From assembly GCF_001712755.1 (NCBI RefSeq), contig NZ_MDKC01000010.1:25705-89704 (forward strand): 64,000 nucleotides of DNA, given 5' to 3'. A program made the translations under genes and the position numbers. The DNA is from Gottfriedia luciferensis (GTDB lineage: Bacteria > Bacillota > Bacilli > Bacillales > Bacillaceae_G). Positions 1-9,248 of this stretch are shown piece by piece. Below the pieces are notes generated by a model. That model saw only the letters and a program-made list of their open reading frames with translations, did not search any database and was not told the DNA's origin. Positions within the stretch are counted from its first letter, which is position 1. Every line of letters begins with the position of its first letter.

Positions 1-153
1 AAAGTTGTTGCAGCAACATCTGGAACATTCAAAACAGATACGCCTTTATTTACAGTCATATTAGTTGCGATTATTTTAGTTGTTTGTGCATTAACGTTTT
101 TCCCTGTACTTGCACTAGGTCCAATCGCAGAGCATTTAGGGATGTTCAAATAG
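1..153 (+). CDS. kdpA: KdpA, potassium-transporting ATPase K+-binding subunit (3' end only)
   Basis: The window opens inside a reading frame that stays open for 50 codons and stops at TAG 151-153. The visible part is a hydrophobic segment followed by a short tail ending HLGMF-K, the typical last transmembrane helix and C-terminus of KdpA, the channel-like subunit that binds K+ in the KdpFABC pump. The identification rests mainly on context: kdpB starts 36 bases downstream behind a GGAGG-like ribosome binding site, and kdpC follows. The start and all selectivity-filter loops lie outside the window, so their intactness cannot be judged. Confidence 0.85.
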   Translation, partial: KVVAATSGTFKTDTPLFTVILVAIILVVCALTFFPVLALGPIAEHLGMFK

Positions 154-189
154 TAGGAAACGGTAATAGCTAAGGAGGAGAATGAACAA

Positions 190-2229
190 ATGGCAATCGA
201 AAATAAGCCACTATCAAAAGCAATAAAAACGCAAGCTGTGATTGATTCATTTAAAAAATTAAATCCACTTGTGATGATAAAAAATCCAGTCATGTTTGTA
301 GTAGAAGTCGGGACTTTCATAACTCTTATTCTATCAATTAAACCAGATCTTTTTGGAATCAGTACAGTAGGTAGAATATATAATATTGCTGTATTTTTAA
401 TTCTTTTATTTACAGTATTATTTGCTAATTTTGCAGAAGCACTTGCTGAAGGGCGTGGTAAAGCGCAGGCAGATACACTAAGAAAAACAAAATCAGAAAC
501 AAATGCAAAGTTAAGACAAAAAGATGGGTCTTATATAGAAGCACCATCAACCTCACTGAGAAAAGGAGATATCGTTCGAGTAGATACAGGAGAAATTATT
601 CCTTCAGATGGAGAAATTATTGAAGGTCTTGCATCGATTGATGAATCAGCTATAACAGGTGAATCAGCACCAGTTATTAAAGAAGCAGGAGGAGATTTTT
701 CATCTGTTACTGGAGGGACTACAGTCGTTTCAGATTATATTATTGTTAAAATTTTAACTGATCCTGGTGAATCATTTATTGACCGAATGATTTCTTTAGT
801 AGAGGGAGCAGCTCGTCAAAAGACACCGAATGAGGTGGCATTAACTACTTTATTAGCAGTGTTAACACTAGTTTTTTTAATCGTGATTATGACACTTGTT
901 CCAATTGCGAATTATTTAAATGTCTCAATTGATGTTGCAACATTAATCGCGTTACTTGTTTGTTTAATTCCTACAACGATTGGTGGGTTACTATCAGCAA
1001 TCGGTATTGCAGGGATGAACCGTGTAACACAATTTAATGTATTAGCTATGTCTGGTAAAGCAGTTGAAGCAGCTGGTGATATTGATACGATGATTTTAGA
1101 TAAAACTGGTACGATTACGTTTGGTAACCGTATGGCAAATGAATTCATTCCAGTTGGTAGTATAACTGAAAAAGAGGTAACGATGGCTTCTTTAAAATCT
1201 TCCGTAAAAGATGAAACGCCAGAGGGACGTTCTGTTGTAGAGTTGGCACATAAAACTGGACTAAGTTGGGATCAAAATGAATATAAAGACGCCGAGGTAA
1301 TTGAATTTACTGCTGAAACTAGAATGTCAGGTTTAAATTTAAAAGATGGAACTGAAATTCGAAAAGGAGCGGTAGACGCAATTAAGAAATATATTGCCGC
1401 TAAAGGAGGAAACATTCCTCCTGACCTTGAGGAAAAATCAAATGTTGTAGCAAAAGCTGGAGGTACACCACTTGCTGTTGCAATAAATAATCAAATTTAC
1501 GGTGTTATTTATTTAAAAGATACAGTAAAACCAGGATTGAAAGAACGATTTGAAGAATTAAGAGCGATGGGGATCAAAACGGTTATGTGTACAGGTGATA
1601 ACCCGTTGACAGCTGCAACTATTGCCAGAGAAGCAGGTGTTGACGAGTTTATTGCAGAAGCAAAACCAGAAGATAAAATCGCTGCGATTAAAAATGAACA
1701 AAATGAAGGAAAGTTAGTTGCGATGACTGGAGATGGAACAAATGATGCTCCTGCCCTAGCTCAAGCTGATGTTGGTTTAGCGATGAATTCAGGAACAATG
1801 GCTGCAAAAGAAGCAGCAAATATGATCGACTTAGACTCTGATCCTACTAAACTATTATCTGTTATTGCGATTGGTAAGCAATTACTAATCACACGTGGTT
1901 CATTAACAACATTTTCAATCGCAAATGATATTGCGAAGTATTTTGCGATTATCCCAGCCTTATTTATAATGGCAATTCCGCAATTAGATTATCTTAATAT
2001 TATGGGACTGAATTCGCCTAAGTCTGCAATCCTATCAGCATTAATATTTAATGCAATCATCATTCCTCTCCTCATTCCTGTTGCGATGAAGGGTGCGAAG
2101 TATAAGCCGATGGATGCAAATAAACTATTATCCAAAAACTTATTAATCTACGGACTTGGTGGTGTTATTGCTCCGTTCATTGGAATTAAAATTATTGATA
2201 TGCTTGTATCCACATTGCATTTTGTTTAA
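190..2229 (+). CDS. kdpB: KdpB, P-type ATPase catalytic subunit of the Kdp K+ pump
   Basis: The 679-residue product is the usual KdpB length. It hydrolyses ATP to drive high-affinity K+ uptake by the membrane KdpFABC complex. The phosphorylation motif DKTGTIT is present, with the phosphorylated Asp at about residue 304. The actuator-domain motif TGES lies at about 157-160, and the hinge motif [16 protein letters not shown] is intact near 517-532. Membrane helices flank these domains. An AAGGAGGAG ribosome binding site precedes ATG 190. It lies between kdpA (36-base gap) and kdpC (24-base gap), so the three are one transcript. No frameshift or missing catalytic motif is visible. Confidence 0.97.
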   Translation: MAIENKPLSKAIKTQAVIDSFKKLNPLVMIKNPVMFVVEVGTFITLILSIKPDLFGISTVGRIYNIAVFLILLFTVLFANFAEALAEGRGKAQADTLRKTKSETNAKLRQKDGSYIEAPSTSLRKGDIVRVDTGEIIPSDGEIIEGLASIDESAITGESAPVIKEAGGDFSSVTGGTTVVSDYIIVKILTDPGESFIDRMISLVEGAARQKTPNEVALTTLLAVLTLVFLIVIMTLVPIANYLNVSIDVATLIALLVCLIPTTIGGLLSAIGIAGMNRVTQFNVLAMSGKAVEAAGDIDTMILDKTGTITFGNRMANEFIPVGSITEKEVTMASLKSSVKDETPEGRSVVELAHKTGLSWDQNEYKDAEVIEFTAETRMSGLNLKDGTEIRKGAVDAIKKYIAAKGGNIPPDLEEKSNVVAKAGGTPLAVAINNQIYGVIYLKDTVKPGLKERFEELRAMGIKTVMCTGDNPLTAATIAREAGVDEFIAEAKPEDKIAAIKNEQNEGKLVAMTGDGTNDAPALAQADVGLAMNSGTMAAKEAANMIDLDSDPTKLLSVIAIGKQLLITRGSLTTFSIANDIAKYFAIIPALFIMAIPQLDYLNIMGLNSPKSAILSALIFNAIIIPLLIPVAMKGAKYKPMDANKLLSKNLLIYGLGGVIAPFIGIKIIDMLVSTLHFV

Positions 2230-2253
2230 TAGATTGGAAATGGAGGATTTAAT

Positions 2254-2814
2254 GTGAGATCAGTTATGATTGCGATAAGAGCATCTATTGTATTGTTATT
2301 AATTTGCGGATTGGGATATCCATTAGCTACAACAGGAGTTGCACAAGCTATTTTCCCAAAACAAGCAGATGGTAGTTTAATAGAAACGAATGGAAAAGTT
2401 ACCGGTTCCAAATTACTAGCTCAAGAATTTAAAGGGCCTGAATGGTTCCATTCTAGAGCGTCTGCTGCGAATTATAATCCTACTGCTTCAGCTGCAACTA
2501 ATGCTGCTGTCGCATCAAAGGAATATGTTAAAGCAACAAAAGATAAAGTAAATAATTTAAAAAAAGAAAATAATGATCTTGGTAAAACAATACCAGCAGA
2601 TTTAGTAACAACGTCTGGTTCGGGATTTGATCCTGATTTATCCCCAGAAGCAGTAAAAGCTCAAGTACCGAGGGTTGCTAAGGCAACAGGGATTTCAGAG
2701 GATAAATTAAGGGCTTTAATCGATTCTCATACAACTGGTCGTCAATTAGGAATATTTGGAGAGCCGCGTGTGAATATATTAGAACTGAACTTAGCATTAC
2801 AGAAATTAATATAA
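2254..2814 (+). CDS. kdpC: KdpC, potassium-transporting ATPase accessory subunit
   Basis: A 186-residue protein of typical KdpC size, with one N-terminal transmembrane helix (about residues 5-25) and an extracytoplasmic domain. KdpC holds the K+-translocating KdpA and the ATPase KdpB together. Family marks include the segment GPEWFHSRASAANYNPTAS and the C-terminal GEPRVNILELNLAL. The start is GTG 2254, behind a TGGAGG ribosome binding site at 2241-2246. It ends at a hairpin (2813-2838) separating it from the KdpD-like gene. Confidence is high from sequence and gene order. Confidence 0.95.
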   Translation: MRSVMIAIRASIVLLLICGLGYPLATTGVAQAIFPKQADGSLIETNGKVTGSKLLAQEFKGPEWFHSRASAANYNPTASAATNAAVASKEYVKATKDKVNNLKKENNDLGKTIPADLVTTSGSGFDPDLSPEAVKAQVPRVAKATGISEDKLRALIDSHTTGRQLGIFGEPRVNILELNLALQKLI

Positions 2815-2840
2815 AAGGGGAGAGAAGTCTCTCCTTTTTC
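2813..2840 (+). terminator. Intrinsic terminator or attenuator between kdpC and the KdpD-like gene
   Basis: The arms AAAAGGGGAGA (2813-2823) and TCTCTCCTTTT (2828-2838) pair along all 11 positions as RNA, counting one G-U pair, with a GAAG loop and a run of T. The hairpin overlaps the kdpC stop codon. It should end or reduce transcription before the KdpD-like gene, making that gene the weakly expressed distal member of the operon. Confidence 0.75.
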
Positions 2841-2867
2841 CTATGTATAGAGAAAGGAGGAAGAATA

Positions 2868-5213
2868 TTGAGTGGTAAACAGTTTCGTAGAAAAACACCC
2901 GAGGAATTACTAGCATCCATACAGAAAATCAAAAAAGGTAGATTAAAAATAATCATTGGGACAGTAAGTGGATCTGGAAAGACATACCATATGCTACAAG
3001 AAGGTAATGTTTTAAGAGAACGTGGGATTGATGTTGTAATTGGTTTAATTAGTGAGACGAACCGTCAAAAAACAATTGATCAAATAGGAAATTTGGATAA
3101 AGTCCCTACTGTCCATTGGGAAGAAGAAGGAACGATTAAACATGACCTTGATTTGGATGCAATTATTAAAAGAAATCCAGAAGTAGTACTTGTTGATTCC
3201 ATAGCTCATCAAAATCGACCAGAAGCAATGTTTCCAACACGTTTAGAAGATATTAATTATTTAATCTCCAAAAATATAAGTGTTATTACAACTATGAATA
3301 TATATGAAATTAAAGAAGTATATGATGAAGCTGATAAATTGACCGGTGGAAAAGTTAAAGTGGAATTATTTGTTCCAGAAGATACTTTGTCATTGGCTAA
3401 TGAAGTTAAGTTATTAGATGTAACACCTGAAGTTATTTTAGAAAGATCAAAAGAAGATTTTAACAATAATGATGAAAACACAAAATATACTCAGTTATTT
3501 CATAAAAGCAACTTAGCAGTACTTCGGGAGTTAGCACTACGTTTTATAGCTAACGAAGTAAATGATGAGCTTGATGAATATAGAGAAATACATGGTATGG
3601 TAGGACCATCCGGAGCGTCAGAAAAAATTTTAGTTACTGTTCAATATCATTGGAATGGTTCTATTTTGATACGTAGGGGGCAACAAATTTCCAAAAGATT
3701 AGGTGGAGATTTACAAGTAGTATGTTTTCAACCCCCTAACAAAAAATTCACTACTGATGAATTAACGTTTAAACGCTCCATCATAAAACTTGTTGAAAAA
3801 GTCGGAGGAAATTTTGAAGAATTGCCATTAAGAAGTAAATCAATTGCGAGTGAAATAGTTGAATATTCAGTTCGAAATAATATAACAAGTATTGTACTCG
3901 GGCAATCAAAAAGAACTCGATCGGAAGAGATTGTAAATGGTTCGATCGTTAATAAAATTTTAAGAAAAAGTAAAAATATAGATGTATTTATTGTTGCTGA
4001 TCGAGCCCGAAAAGATGGTGAAAGATTAATTCCTACAATGCAAGTAAATAAAGAAATAACAGATCCATATCGTCGCTTAAATCCACAAGAGCTTGCTCAG
4101 GAAATTCATAAAATTAAACGTGGTTCCTTAAAAGTTTATATAGGAGCGGCTCCTGGTGTCGGAAAAACATATACGATGTTAAGAGAAGGTAATGAGTTAA
4201 AGAAAAAAGGAATCGATATCGTCATTGGGTTACTTGAAACGCATGGTAGGAAAGAAACCTTGGAAAAAGTAGGAGTTTTAGACGTAATCCCGAGAAAAGT
4301 CATTCCTTACAAAGAAACAACTTTAGAAGAAATGGATACTGAGGCTATTATACAAAGAAATCCAGAGGTCGTGTTAATAGATGAATTAGCGCATACGAAT
4401 GTTCCAGGAAGTAAATATAATAAGAGATATTTGGATGTTGAAGAGATTCTGGAAGCAGGGATATCAGTAATTTCTACAATGAATATACAACATGTTGAAA
4501 GCTTAAATGATAGTGTCGAACAAATTGCTGGAATAAGAGTGAGAGAAACAGTTCCTGATCACATACTTAAAGATGCTAATGAAATCGAATTAATTGATAT
4601 TTCTCCAAAAGCACTTAGAGAAAGAATGAAAGAAGGGAGAATTTATGCACCAATTAAAATCGAACAATCACTAAATAATTTCTTTAAAACTGGAAATTTA
4701 ATTGCATTAAGGGAATTAGCATTAAGGGAAGTCGCAGATGATGTAGATGAACGTCTTGAGGCGTGGGAAAGAGATTTATCACTTAGAGGACCTTGGAGAC
4801 AAGAGGAAGTCATTTTTGTTTGTGTAAATTTAAAACCTAATAATGAAAGACTTATTCGTAGAGGCTTTCGAATTGCATATCGGCTAAAAGCTAAATTGTA
4901 TGTATCGTATGTTAAAGTACATGACAATTTTTCAGAAGAAGAAAAACTTTCATTAAAAAAAATAAAAGATTTAACTGCACGCTTAGGTGGAAAGTTTGAA
5001 TTGTATGAAACAACTGATCGAAGACACGTTTTTATTGAATTAGTAAAAAATATTTTAGAAAAAAAGACAACTCATGTAATTATTGGGCAGTCAGCCCGTT
5101 CTAGATGGGAGGAAATAAAAGCAGGATCAATCGTTCAAAAGTTGTTAAGGGAGTTGCGCCACTTAGATGTTTTAGTAGTTGCTGACCCTAAAGAAGGACA
5201 GGATAAAATATAA
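2868..5213 (+). CDS. KdpD-like double sensor: two tandem KdpD N-terminal plus Usp halves, no histidine kinase
   Basis: The 781-residue protein contains two copies of the cytoplasmic N-terminal half of KdpD, offset by about 395 residues. Each copy has a KdpD sensor domain with a P-loop followed by a universal-stress-protein (Usp) domain. The second copy is canonical: GAAPGVGKTY with Lys433, and the Walker-B-like DELAH at 505-509. The first copy is degenerate: GTVSGSGKTY with Lys38, and DSIAH at 110-114. There are no transmembrane helices, GAF domain, HisKA domain or HATPase domain, and no kdpE follows. Kinase-less single-unit KdpD proteins are known in the B. cereus group, and the Usp domain of Staphylococcus aureus KdpD binds c-di-AMP. 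A c-di-AMP or nucleotide sensing role is therefore inferred. The start is TTG 2868, behind AAAGGAGGAAG. Doubling of the unit is the odd feature. Confidence 0.85.
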   Translation: MSGKQFRRKTPEELLASIQKIKKGRLKIIIGTVSGSGKTYHMLQEGNVLRERGIDVVIGLISETNRQKTIDQIGNLDKVPTVHWEEEGTIKHDLDLDAIIKRNPEVVLVDSIAHQNRPEAMFPTRLEDINYLISKNISVITTMNIYEIKEVYDEADKLTGGKVKVELFVPEDTLSLANEVKLLDVTPEVILERSKEDFNNNDENTKYTQLFHKSNLAVLRELALRFIANEVNDELDEYREIHGMVGPSGASEKILVTVQYHWNGSILIRRGQQISKRLGGDLQVVCFQPPNKKFTTDELTFKRSIIKLVEKVGGNFEELPLRSKSIASEIVEYSVRNNITSIVLGQSKRTRSEEIVNGSIVNKILRKSKNIDVFIVADRARKDGERLIPTMQVNKEITDPYRRLNPQELAQEIHKIKRGSLKVYIGAAPGVGKTYTMLREGNELKKKGIDIVIGLLETHGRKETLEKVGVLDVIPRKVIPYKETTLEEMDTEAIIQRNPEVVLIDELAHTNVPGSKYNKRYLDVEEILEAGISVISTMNIQHVESLNDSVEQIAGIRVRETVPDHILKDANEIELIDISPKALRERMKEGRIYAPIKIEQSLNNFFKTGNLIALRELALREVADDVDERLEAWERDLSLRGPWRQEEVIFVCVNLKPNNERLIRRGFRIAYRLKAKLYVSYVKVHDNFSEEEKLSLKKIKDLTARLGGKFELYETTDRRHVFIELVKNILEKKTTHVIIGQSARSRWEEIKAGSIVQKLLRELRHLDVLVVADPKEGQDKI

Positions 5214-5235
5214 AAAACTTTTTTCTTAAAAACCC

Positions 5236-5266
5236 TTGACCTAAACTTAGGTTTAGGCTGTAATCT
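5236..5266 (+). promoter_or_regulatory. MerR-type promoter and operator for the SDR-merR operon
   Basis: A -35 box TTGACC (5236-5241) and a -10 box TAATCT (5261-5266) are separated by 19 bp, the overlong spacer characteristic of MerR-activated promoters. The spacer region holds a perfect inverted repeat, CCTAAAC-TTAG-GTTTAGG (5240-5257). The MerR gene is the second gene of the operon, so autoregulation and activation of the dehydrogenase follow by inference. Confidence 0.85.
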
Positions 5267-5308
5267 CTGATTTGTAAGAAACAAATTAACAAATTGGAGG
5301 AAACTTAA

Positions 5309-6019
5309 ATGAAAAAATTTGCTTTTGTAACAGGGGCTAATAAAGGAATAGGATTAGAAGTTGTTCGTCAGTTGGCAGAAAAAGATTACCATGTATTTTT
5401 AGGTGCTCGAAATGAAGAATTAGGGAAGCAAGCTGTTAAATCTTTAGGATTATCAAATATTACCTTTATTCCAGTTGATGTCACTAATACAGAATCGATA
5501 CAAAATTCTCTCGCAAAAATTAATGTGATAACTAATCACCTAGATCTTTTAATAAATAATGCAGGTATTGCACCTGATTTTAATATTAAACCAAGTGAAA
5601 TCAAACTTGAAACATTACGTCAGGCCTTTGAAGTAAATTTCTTTGGAACTTTCCAAATGATCCAAACTTTTTTACCATTGGTTAATAAATCAGAACGAGG
5701 AAAAATTATTAATGTAACGACCGATATGGCATCACAAACAATGTTTGACCGCGGTGAAACTGACCCAATTAATATTTTAGGTTATAATTCTTCAAAAACA
5801 GCTAATAATTCTTTAACATTAACATTTGGTAAAGAATTTGGAAGTAACGGTCCAGAAATTTTCGGTGTTACACCCGGATTTACAACAACGGACTTAAATC
5901 ATAATTCGGCTGGAGGAAAAACAACAGCTGAGGGTGCCAAAATCATAGCTGACTTTGCGTTAAGTAATATAAATTATAATGGCAAAATATTAAATGCAAA
6001 TGGCATTATGCCGTGGTAA
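5309..6019 (+). CDS. SDR family NAD(P)-dependent oxidoreductase
   Basis: A 236-residue classical short-chain dehydrogenase. It shows the Rossmann glycine motif TGANKGIG at about 8-15, NNAG after the fourth strand, and the catalytic Tyr-x-x-x-Lys as YNSSK near 157-161. The substrate cannot be read from the sequence; the family includes carbonyl reductases such as those acting on reactive aldehydes. It starts at ATG 5309 behind TTGGAGGAAAC and shares a transcript with a MerR regulator whose gene begins 10 bases after its stop. A MerR-style promoter precedes it. Control by an electrophile or carbonyl stress signal is plausible for this pairing but is inference. Confidence 0.9.
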   Translation: MKKFAFVTGANKGIGLEVVRQLAEKDYHVFLGARNEELGKQAVKSLGLSNITFIPVDVTNTESIQNSLAKINVITNHLDLLINNAGIAPDFNIKPSEIKLETLRQAFEVNFFGTFQMIQTFLPLVNKSERGKIINVTTDMASQTMFDRGETDPINILGYNSSKTANNSLTLTFGKEFGSNGPEIFGVTPGFTTTDLNHNSAGGKTTAEGAKIIADFALSNINYNGKILNANGIMPW

Positions 6020-6029
6020 GGGAGAGTTC

Positions 6030-6392
6030 ATGAATTATACAATTGGGCAAGTAGCAAAGTTAAATAACTTAACAATTTCTCAATTAAGATACTATGACAA
6101 ACAAGGATTGTTACCCTTTCTAAAAAGAACTGAAAGTGGAGACAGAATTTTCGATAAGGATTCACTTAAATTGATCGAAATGATCTTATGCTTAAAAAAT
6201 ACAGGAATGCCAATCAAAAAAATAAAGCAATTTGTTGACTGGACTATGCGTGGAGAAGAAACCTTGAATCAACGTTTAGATCTTATGAAACAGCAAGAAG
6301 AAAATGTTTTACAGCAAATAAAAGAAACAGAAGAAAATTTAAAGAAAATTCAACGGAAAATTGCTAAATATGAATTCGAAATACAAAAATAA
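6030..6392 (+). CDS. MerR family transcriptional regulator
   Basis: The 120-residue regulator has the N-terminal MerR winged helix (YTIGQVAKLNNLTISQLRYY), a second wing (GDRIFDKDSL) and a C-terminal dimerisation coiled coil. The effector tail is short and has no Cys pair, so it is not a metal sensor of the classical type. It looks more like the AdhR/NmlR-like or drug/aldehyde-responsive groups. I chose ATG 6030 rather than the upstream in-frame ATG 5994, because AAGGGAGAG overlapping the dehydrogenase stop is correctly spaced for 6030. It probably acts on the 19-bp-spaced promoter at 5236-5266. Confidence 0.9.
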   Translation: MNYTIGQVAKLNNLTISQLRYYDKQGLLPFLKRTESGDRIFDKDSLKLIEMILCLKNTGMPIKKIKQFVDWTMRGEETLNQRLDLMKQQEENVLQQIKETEENLKKIQRKIAKYEFEIQK

Positions 6393-6422
6393 AAAAGACG
6401 ACTTTTAACAGTTGTCTTTTTT
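6391..6422. terminator. Bidirectional terminator between merR and the antiporter gene
   Basis: AAAAAAGACGAC (6391-6402) pairs with GTTGTCTTTTTT (6411-6422). A-runs and T-runs on both sides allow use from both strands, which suits two convergent genes. Confidence 0.75.
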
Positions 6423-6453
6423 ATTGAATTCATAAGTATATACTCAAGGTTTT

Positions 6454-7707
6454 TTAATTGTTGTTTAAATTAGATTTCTCTATAACAAGACCTAATTTTT
6501 TAGCTACATAACCCGTGGTACTAGCCTGTATAAGAATTGTCATTAGAATGGCGATAAAAGTAACTGTTGTTATTTCGTTTGCATATTTAACTCCAGCAGC
6601 TACAATCATCCCAGAAAGTGCAGCAGGAATAACTCCCGTTTCACGAACCCAAAACATAAACAAAATTTCTTTCCATGTCCATTTTGCTTTTCGATCTGGC
6701 AAAGCACAAAAAAGGACTGTAAGCGGTCTCGCAATAAACATGAAAACTAAAACAATTAGTACTCCTTGTATCCAAAATTTACTTAAAATATGAAAATTAA
6801 CTTGGGTACCAAGTAACATAAAAATAAGTTTCCTCATAATTAATGTAACATTATCCGAAAAATGTGCATCTGTTGTTTTAGTTTCATCTGAAATATGAAG
6901 ACGAAACAATTGTGGATTACCTAAAATAAGACCAGCTGTAAAAGTTGCCATAAACCCACTAGCATGAATCAATCCAGCTACTAAATATGAGCTAATTGCT
7001 AATACTAGACTGACAATTGTGCTGTATTTATTTAAAAATGCCCATCTATGTGATGAAGTAAAAAAAGCTCCAAAGAAACCAACAATTATTCCAACTAATA
7101 TTCCACCCCCAGCTTCACGAAAAAAACTCCAAATACTAGCTGAAATGGATAATTGCGATTGTCCTAAAATGACTCCAAGTATAGTAAATGCCAAAATAGA
7201 ACCCGTTGCATCATTAAAGGCTGATTCACTTTCTACAGTTTGTCTTACTTTTTCATGGATCGTAACTTGTTTAAAAACTGGAATCAAAGTTGCTGGGTCT
7301 GTAGATGCGATGACTGATGCAAGCAAAAGTGCATATAAGAATGGTAGCTTCAATAAATAAAAAGCTGTAACTGCTACAACTAATGCTGTAATAATGACTC
7401 CAAGAGTCGATAGTAGAGAGATGGTAATCCATACTTTTTTTAAAACGGAAACATGAATGGCTTTACCACCTTCAAACAGAATTAAGACAGAACCTAGGAC
7501 GATAATGAACTGATTTGCCACTGATTCATTTGGCAATGAAATGAAATTAAATACTGATGGACCTACTAATATTCCGATTATCATAAATAAAGCTACATCA
7601 GGAATTTTTATTTTTTCAGCTAATTTAATTGCCAATAATCCAAAAATCAAGACGAAAGTAATTATATACAATTCATGTTCAACAGTCTTCATTACTACTG
7701 ATTCCAT
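6454..7707 (-). CDS. Cation:proton antiporter, CPA family
   Basis: A 417-residue integral membrane protein with about 12 helices, reading as a Na+/H+ exchanger domain of the CPA1/CPA2 superfamily. Marks are the N-terminal LAEKIKIPDVALFMIIGILV, the glycine-rich GSVLILFEGG, and ASTDPATLIPVF followed by ESAFNDATGS. The paired acidic ND in the last of these matches the ion-binding site of the family. There is no C-terminal RCK/TrkA regulatory domain. In this potassium locus it may be a K+/H+ or Na+/H+ exporter; the ion cannot be decided. The start is ATG 7707 behind AGAGGTGA. It is divergent from ktrB, with 163 bases between the two starts. Confidence 0.88.
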   Translation of the reverse strand: MESVVMKTVEHELYIITFVLIFGLLAIKLAEKIKIPDVALFMIIGILVGPSVFNFISLPNESVANQFIIVLGSVLILFEGGKAIHVSVLKKVWITISLLSTLGVIITALVVAVTAFYLLKLPFLYALLLASVIASTDPATLIPVFKQVTIHEKVRQTVESESAFNDATGSILAFTILGVILGQSQLSISASIWSFFREAGGGILVGIIVGFFGAFFTSSHRWAFLNKYSTIVSLVLAISSYLVAGLIHASGFMATFTAGLILGNPQLFRLHISDETKTTDAHFSDNVTLIMRKLIFMLLGTQVNFHILSKFWIQGVLIVLVFMFIARPLTVLFCALPDRKAKWTWKEILFMFWVRETGVIPAALSGMIVAAGVKYANEITTVTFIAILMTILIQASTTGYVAKKLGLVIEKSNLNNN

Positions 7708-7870
7708 AATAGATCACCTCTTTAGGCACTTATAAACTAATCTTAGATTGACCTTGTTGAACTCGAAATATTTATTAAGAATATATCAAGTAATTATTAT
7801 ATTTTTTTCTCATTGGGTACGCTAATAATCAAATAGGGCAAAACAATATGAAAAGAGGAGATGTACTACT

Positions 7871-9211
7871 ATGAAAAAAAAGCTGGAGCCTTCCTTAGAC
7901 CCATCAAAAGTTTTAGTGATTGGATTTGCTCTTATTATAGTTTTAGGTAGTATTCTTCTAGCTCTACCAATCGCTACTATGGATGGAAAAGGGTTGAATT
8001 GGTTGGATGCTTTATTCACTTCTACATCTGCTACTTGTGTGACTGGATTAGTTGTAGTGGATACCGGTACAACGTTCACATTATTTGGACAATTAGTTAT
8101 CTTGTCGCTCATTCAAGTTGGGGGTTTAGGTTTTATGACATTTGCTACTTTTTTTGCAGTTCTTTTAGGTAAGAGAATTTCTCTAAAAGAACGGTTGTTA
8201 TTGCAGGAAGCATTGAATAATTTATCAATTGCAGGAATTGTTCGTTTAGTAAAGAGAATCTTTATTTTTACAATTGTGATCGAATTAGTTGGTGGGATCA
8301 TATTAGCAATTCGTTTTTCATTTGATATGCCAATTAGAAAGGCAATCTATTTTGGACTATTTCATTCTGTTTCTAATTTTAACAATGCTGGGTTTGATTT
8401 AATGGGAGGATTTAAGAGTCTAACTGGCTATGTTGCAGATCCTACTGTTACAATTGTAGTTTGTTTATTGATTACACTTGGCGGAATTGGTTTTATCGTA
8501 ATGAACGAATTGTATGAATATAAACAAACAGGCTTTCTCTCTTTACATACTAAAGTAGTTCTTCAAACAAGTATTTATTTATTAGTTTTAGGAACTGTTC
8601 TGATTTTCTTCTTAGAATTGCATAATCCTAAAACATTACAGCCTTTATCTTGGACTGGCAAATTTCTGGGATCATTGTATCAATCTGTGACACCTAGAAC
8701 GGCAGGATCCAATACACTCAATATACCTGATTTAACGCAACCCACACTTTTTATTATTATCATTTTAATGTTTATTGGGGCATCTCCGGGTTCTACGGGT
8801 GGAGGGATAAAAACGACTACATTCGCTACATTATTAGGAGCTGTTCGTTCACAGATTAAAGGGAAAGAGGATGTTGTATTTTTTAAAAGAAGTATAATGT
8901 ATGACACTATTTATAAGGCACTTACTGTTACTGTATGTGGTCTGCTTATTGTTATCTTTGTAACCATGATATTGACAATTACAGAACATGGAAAGGACTT
9001 CTTAATGATCTTATTTGAAGCAACTTCTGCATTTGGAACTGTTGGATTATCTATGGGATTGACCCCTGATCTAACACCAATTGGAAGGATTTTGATCATT
9101 TTAACAATGTTTGCGGGAAGGGTTGGTCCATTGACGATTGCTTTTGCTGTTACATTAAGAAGAACTTCGGATCCTTTTAAACGACCAAAGGGTAAAATCA
9201 TGATTGGTTAA
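7871..9211 (+). CDS. ktrB: KtrB/TrkH-type potassium channel subunit
   Basis: A 446-residue membrane subunit of a Ktr K+ uptake system. The four pore-loop repeats of the family are recognisable: SATCVTGL, SNFNNAGFD, TPRTAGSN and AFGTVGLS, each with the selectivity-filter Gly. The gating-loop segment ASPGSTGGGIKTTT is also present. The start is ATG 7871 with a GAGGAG ribosome binding site about ten bases away. Its RCK partner gene begins about 40 bases after its stop. B. subtilis has KtrB and KtrD versions and the sequence does not decide between them. No c-di-AMP riboswitch is visible upstream, unlike B. subtilis ktrAB. Confidence 0.93.
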   Translation: MKKKLEPSLDPSKVLVIGFALIIVLGSILLALPIATMDGKGLNWLDALFTSTSATCVTGLVVVDTGTTFTLFGQLVILSLIQVGGLGFMTFATFFAVLLGKRISLKERLLLQEALNNLSIAGIVRLVKRIFIFTIVIELVGGIILAIRFSFDMPIRKAIYFGLFHSVSNFNNAGFDLMGGFKSLTGYVADPTVTIVVCLLITLGGIGFIVMNELYEYKQTGFLSLHTKVVLQTSIYLLVLGTVLIFFLELHNPKTLQPLSWTGKFLGSLYQSVTPRTAGSNTLNIPDLTQPTLFIIIILMFIGASPGSTGGGIKTTTFATLLGAVRSQIKGKEDVVFFKRSIMYDTIYKALTVTVCGLLIVIFVTMILTITEHGKDFLMILFEATSAFGTVGLSMGLTPDLTPIGRILIILTMFAGRVGPLTIAFAVTLRRTSDPFKRPKGKIMIG

Positions 9212-9248
9212 ATCGGACCATAATTCAATTTATAGGAGCAATGTGAAT

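Noticed and set aside
912..1148. Antisense ORF within kdpB, like many other long antisense frames across the window.
   Set aside because: These are shadows of conserved genes, without ribosome binding sites or recognisable domains.
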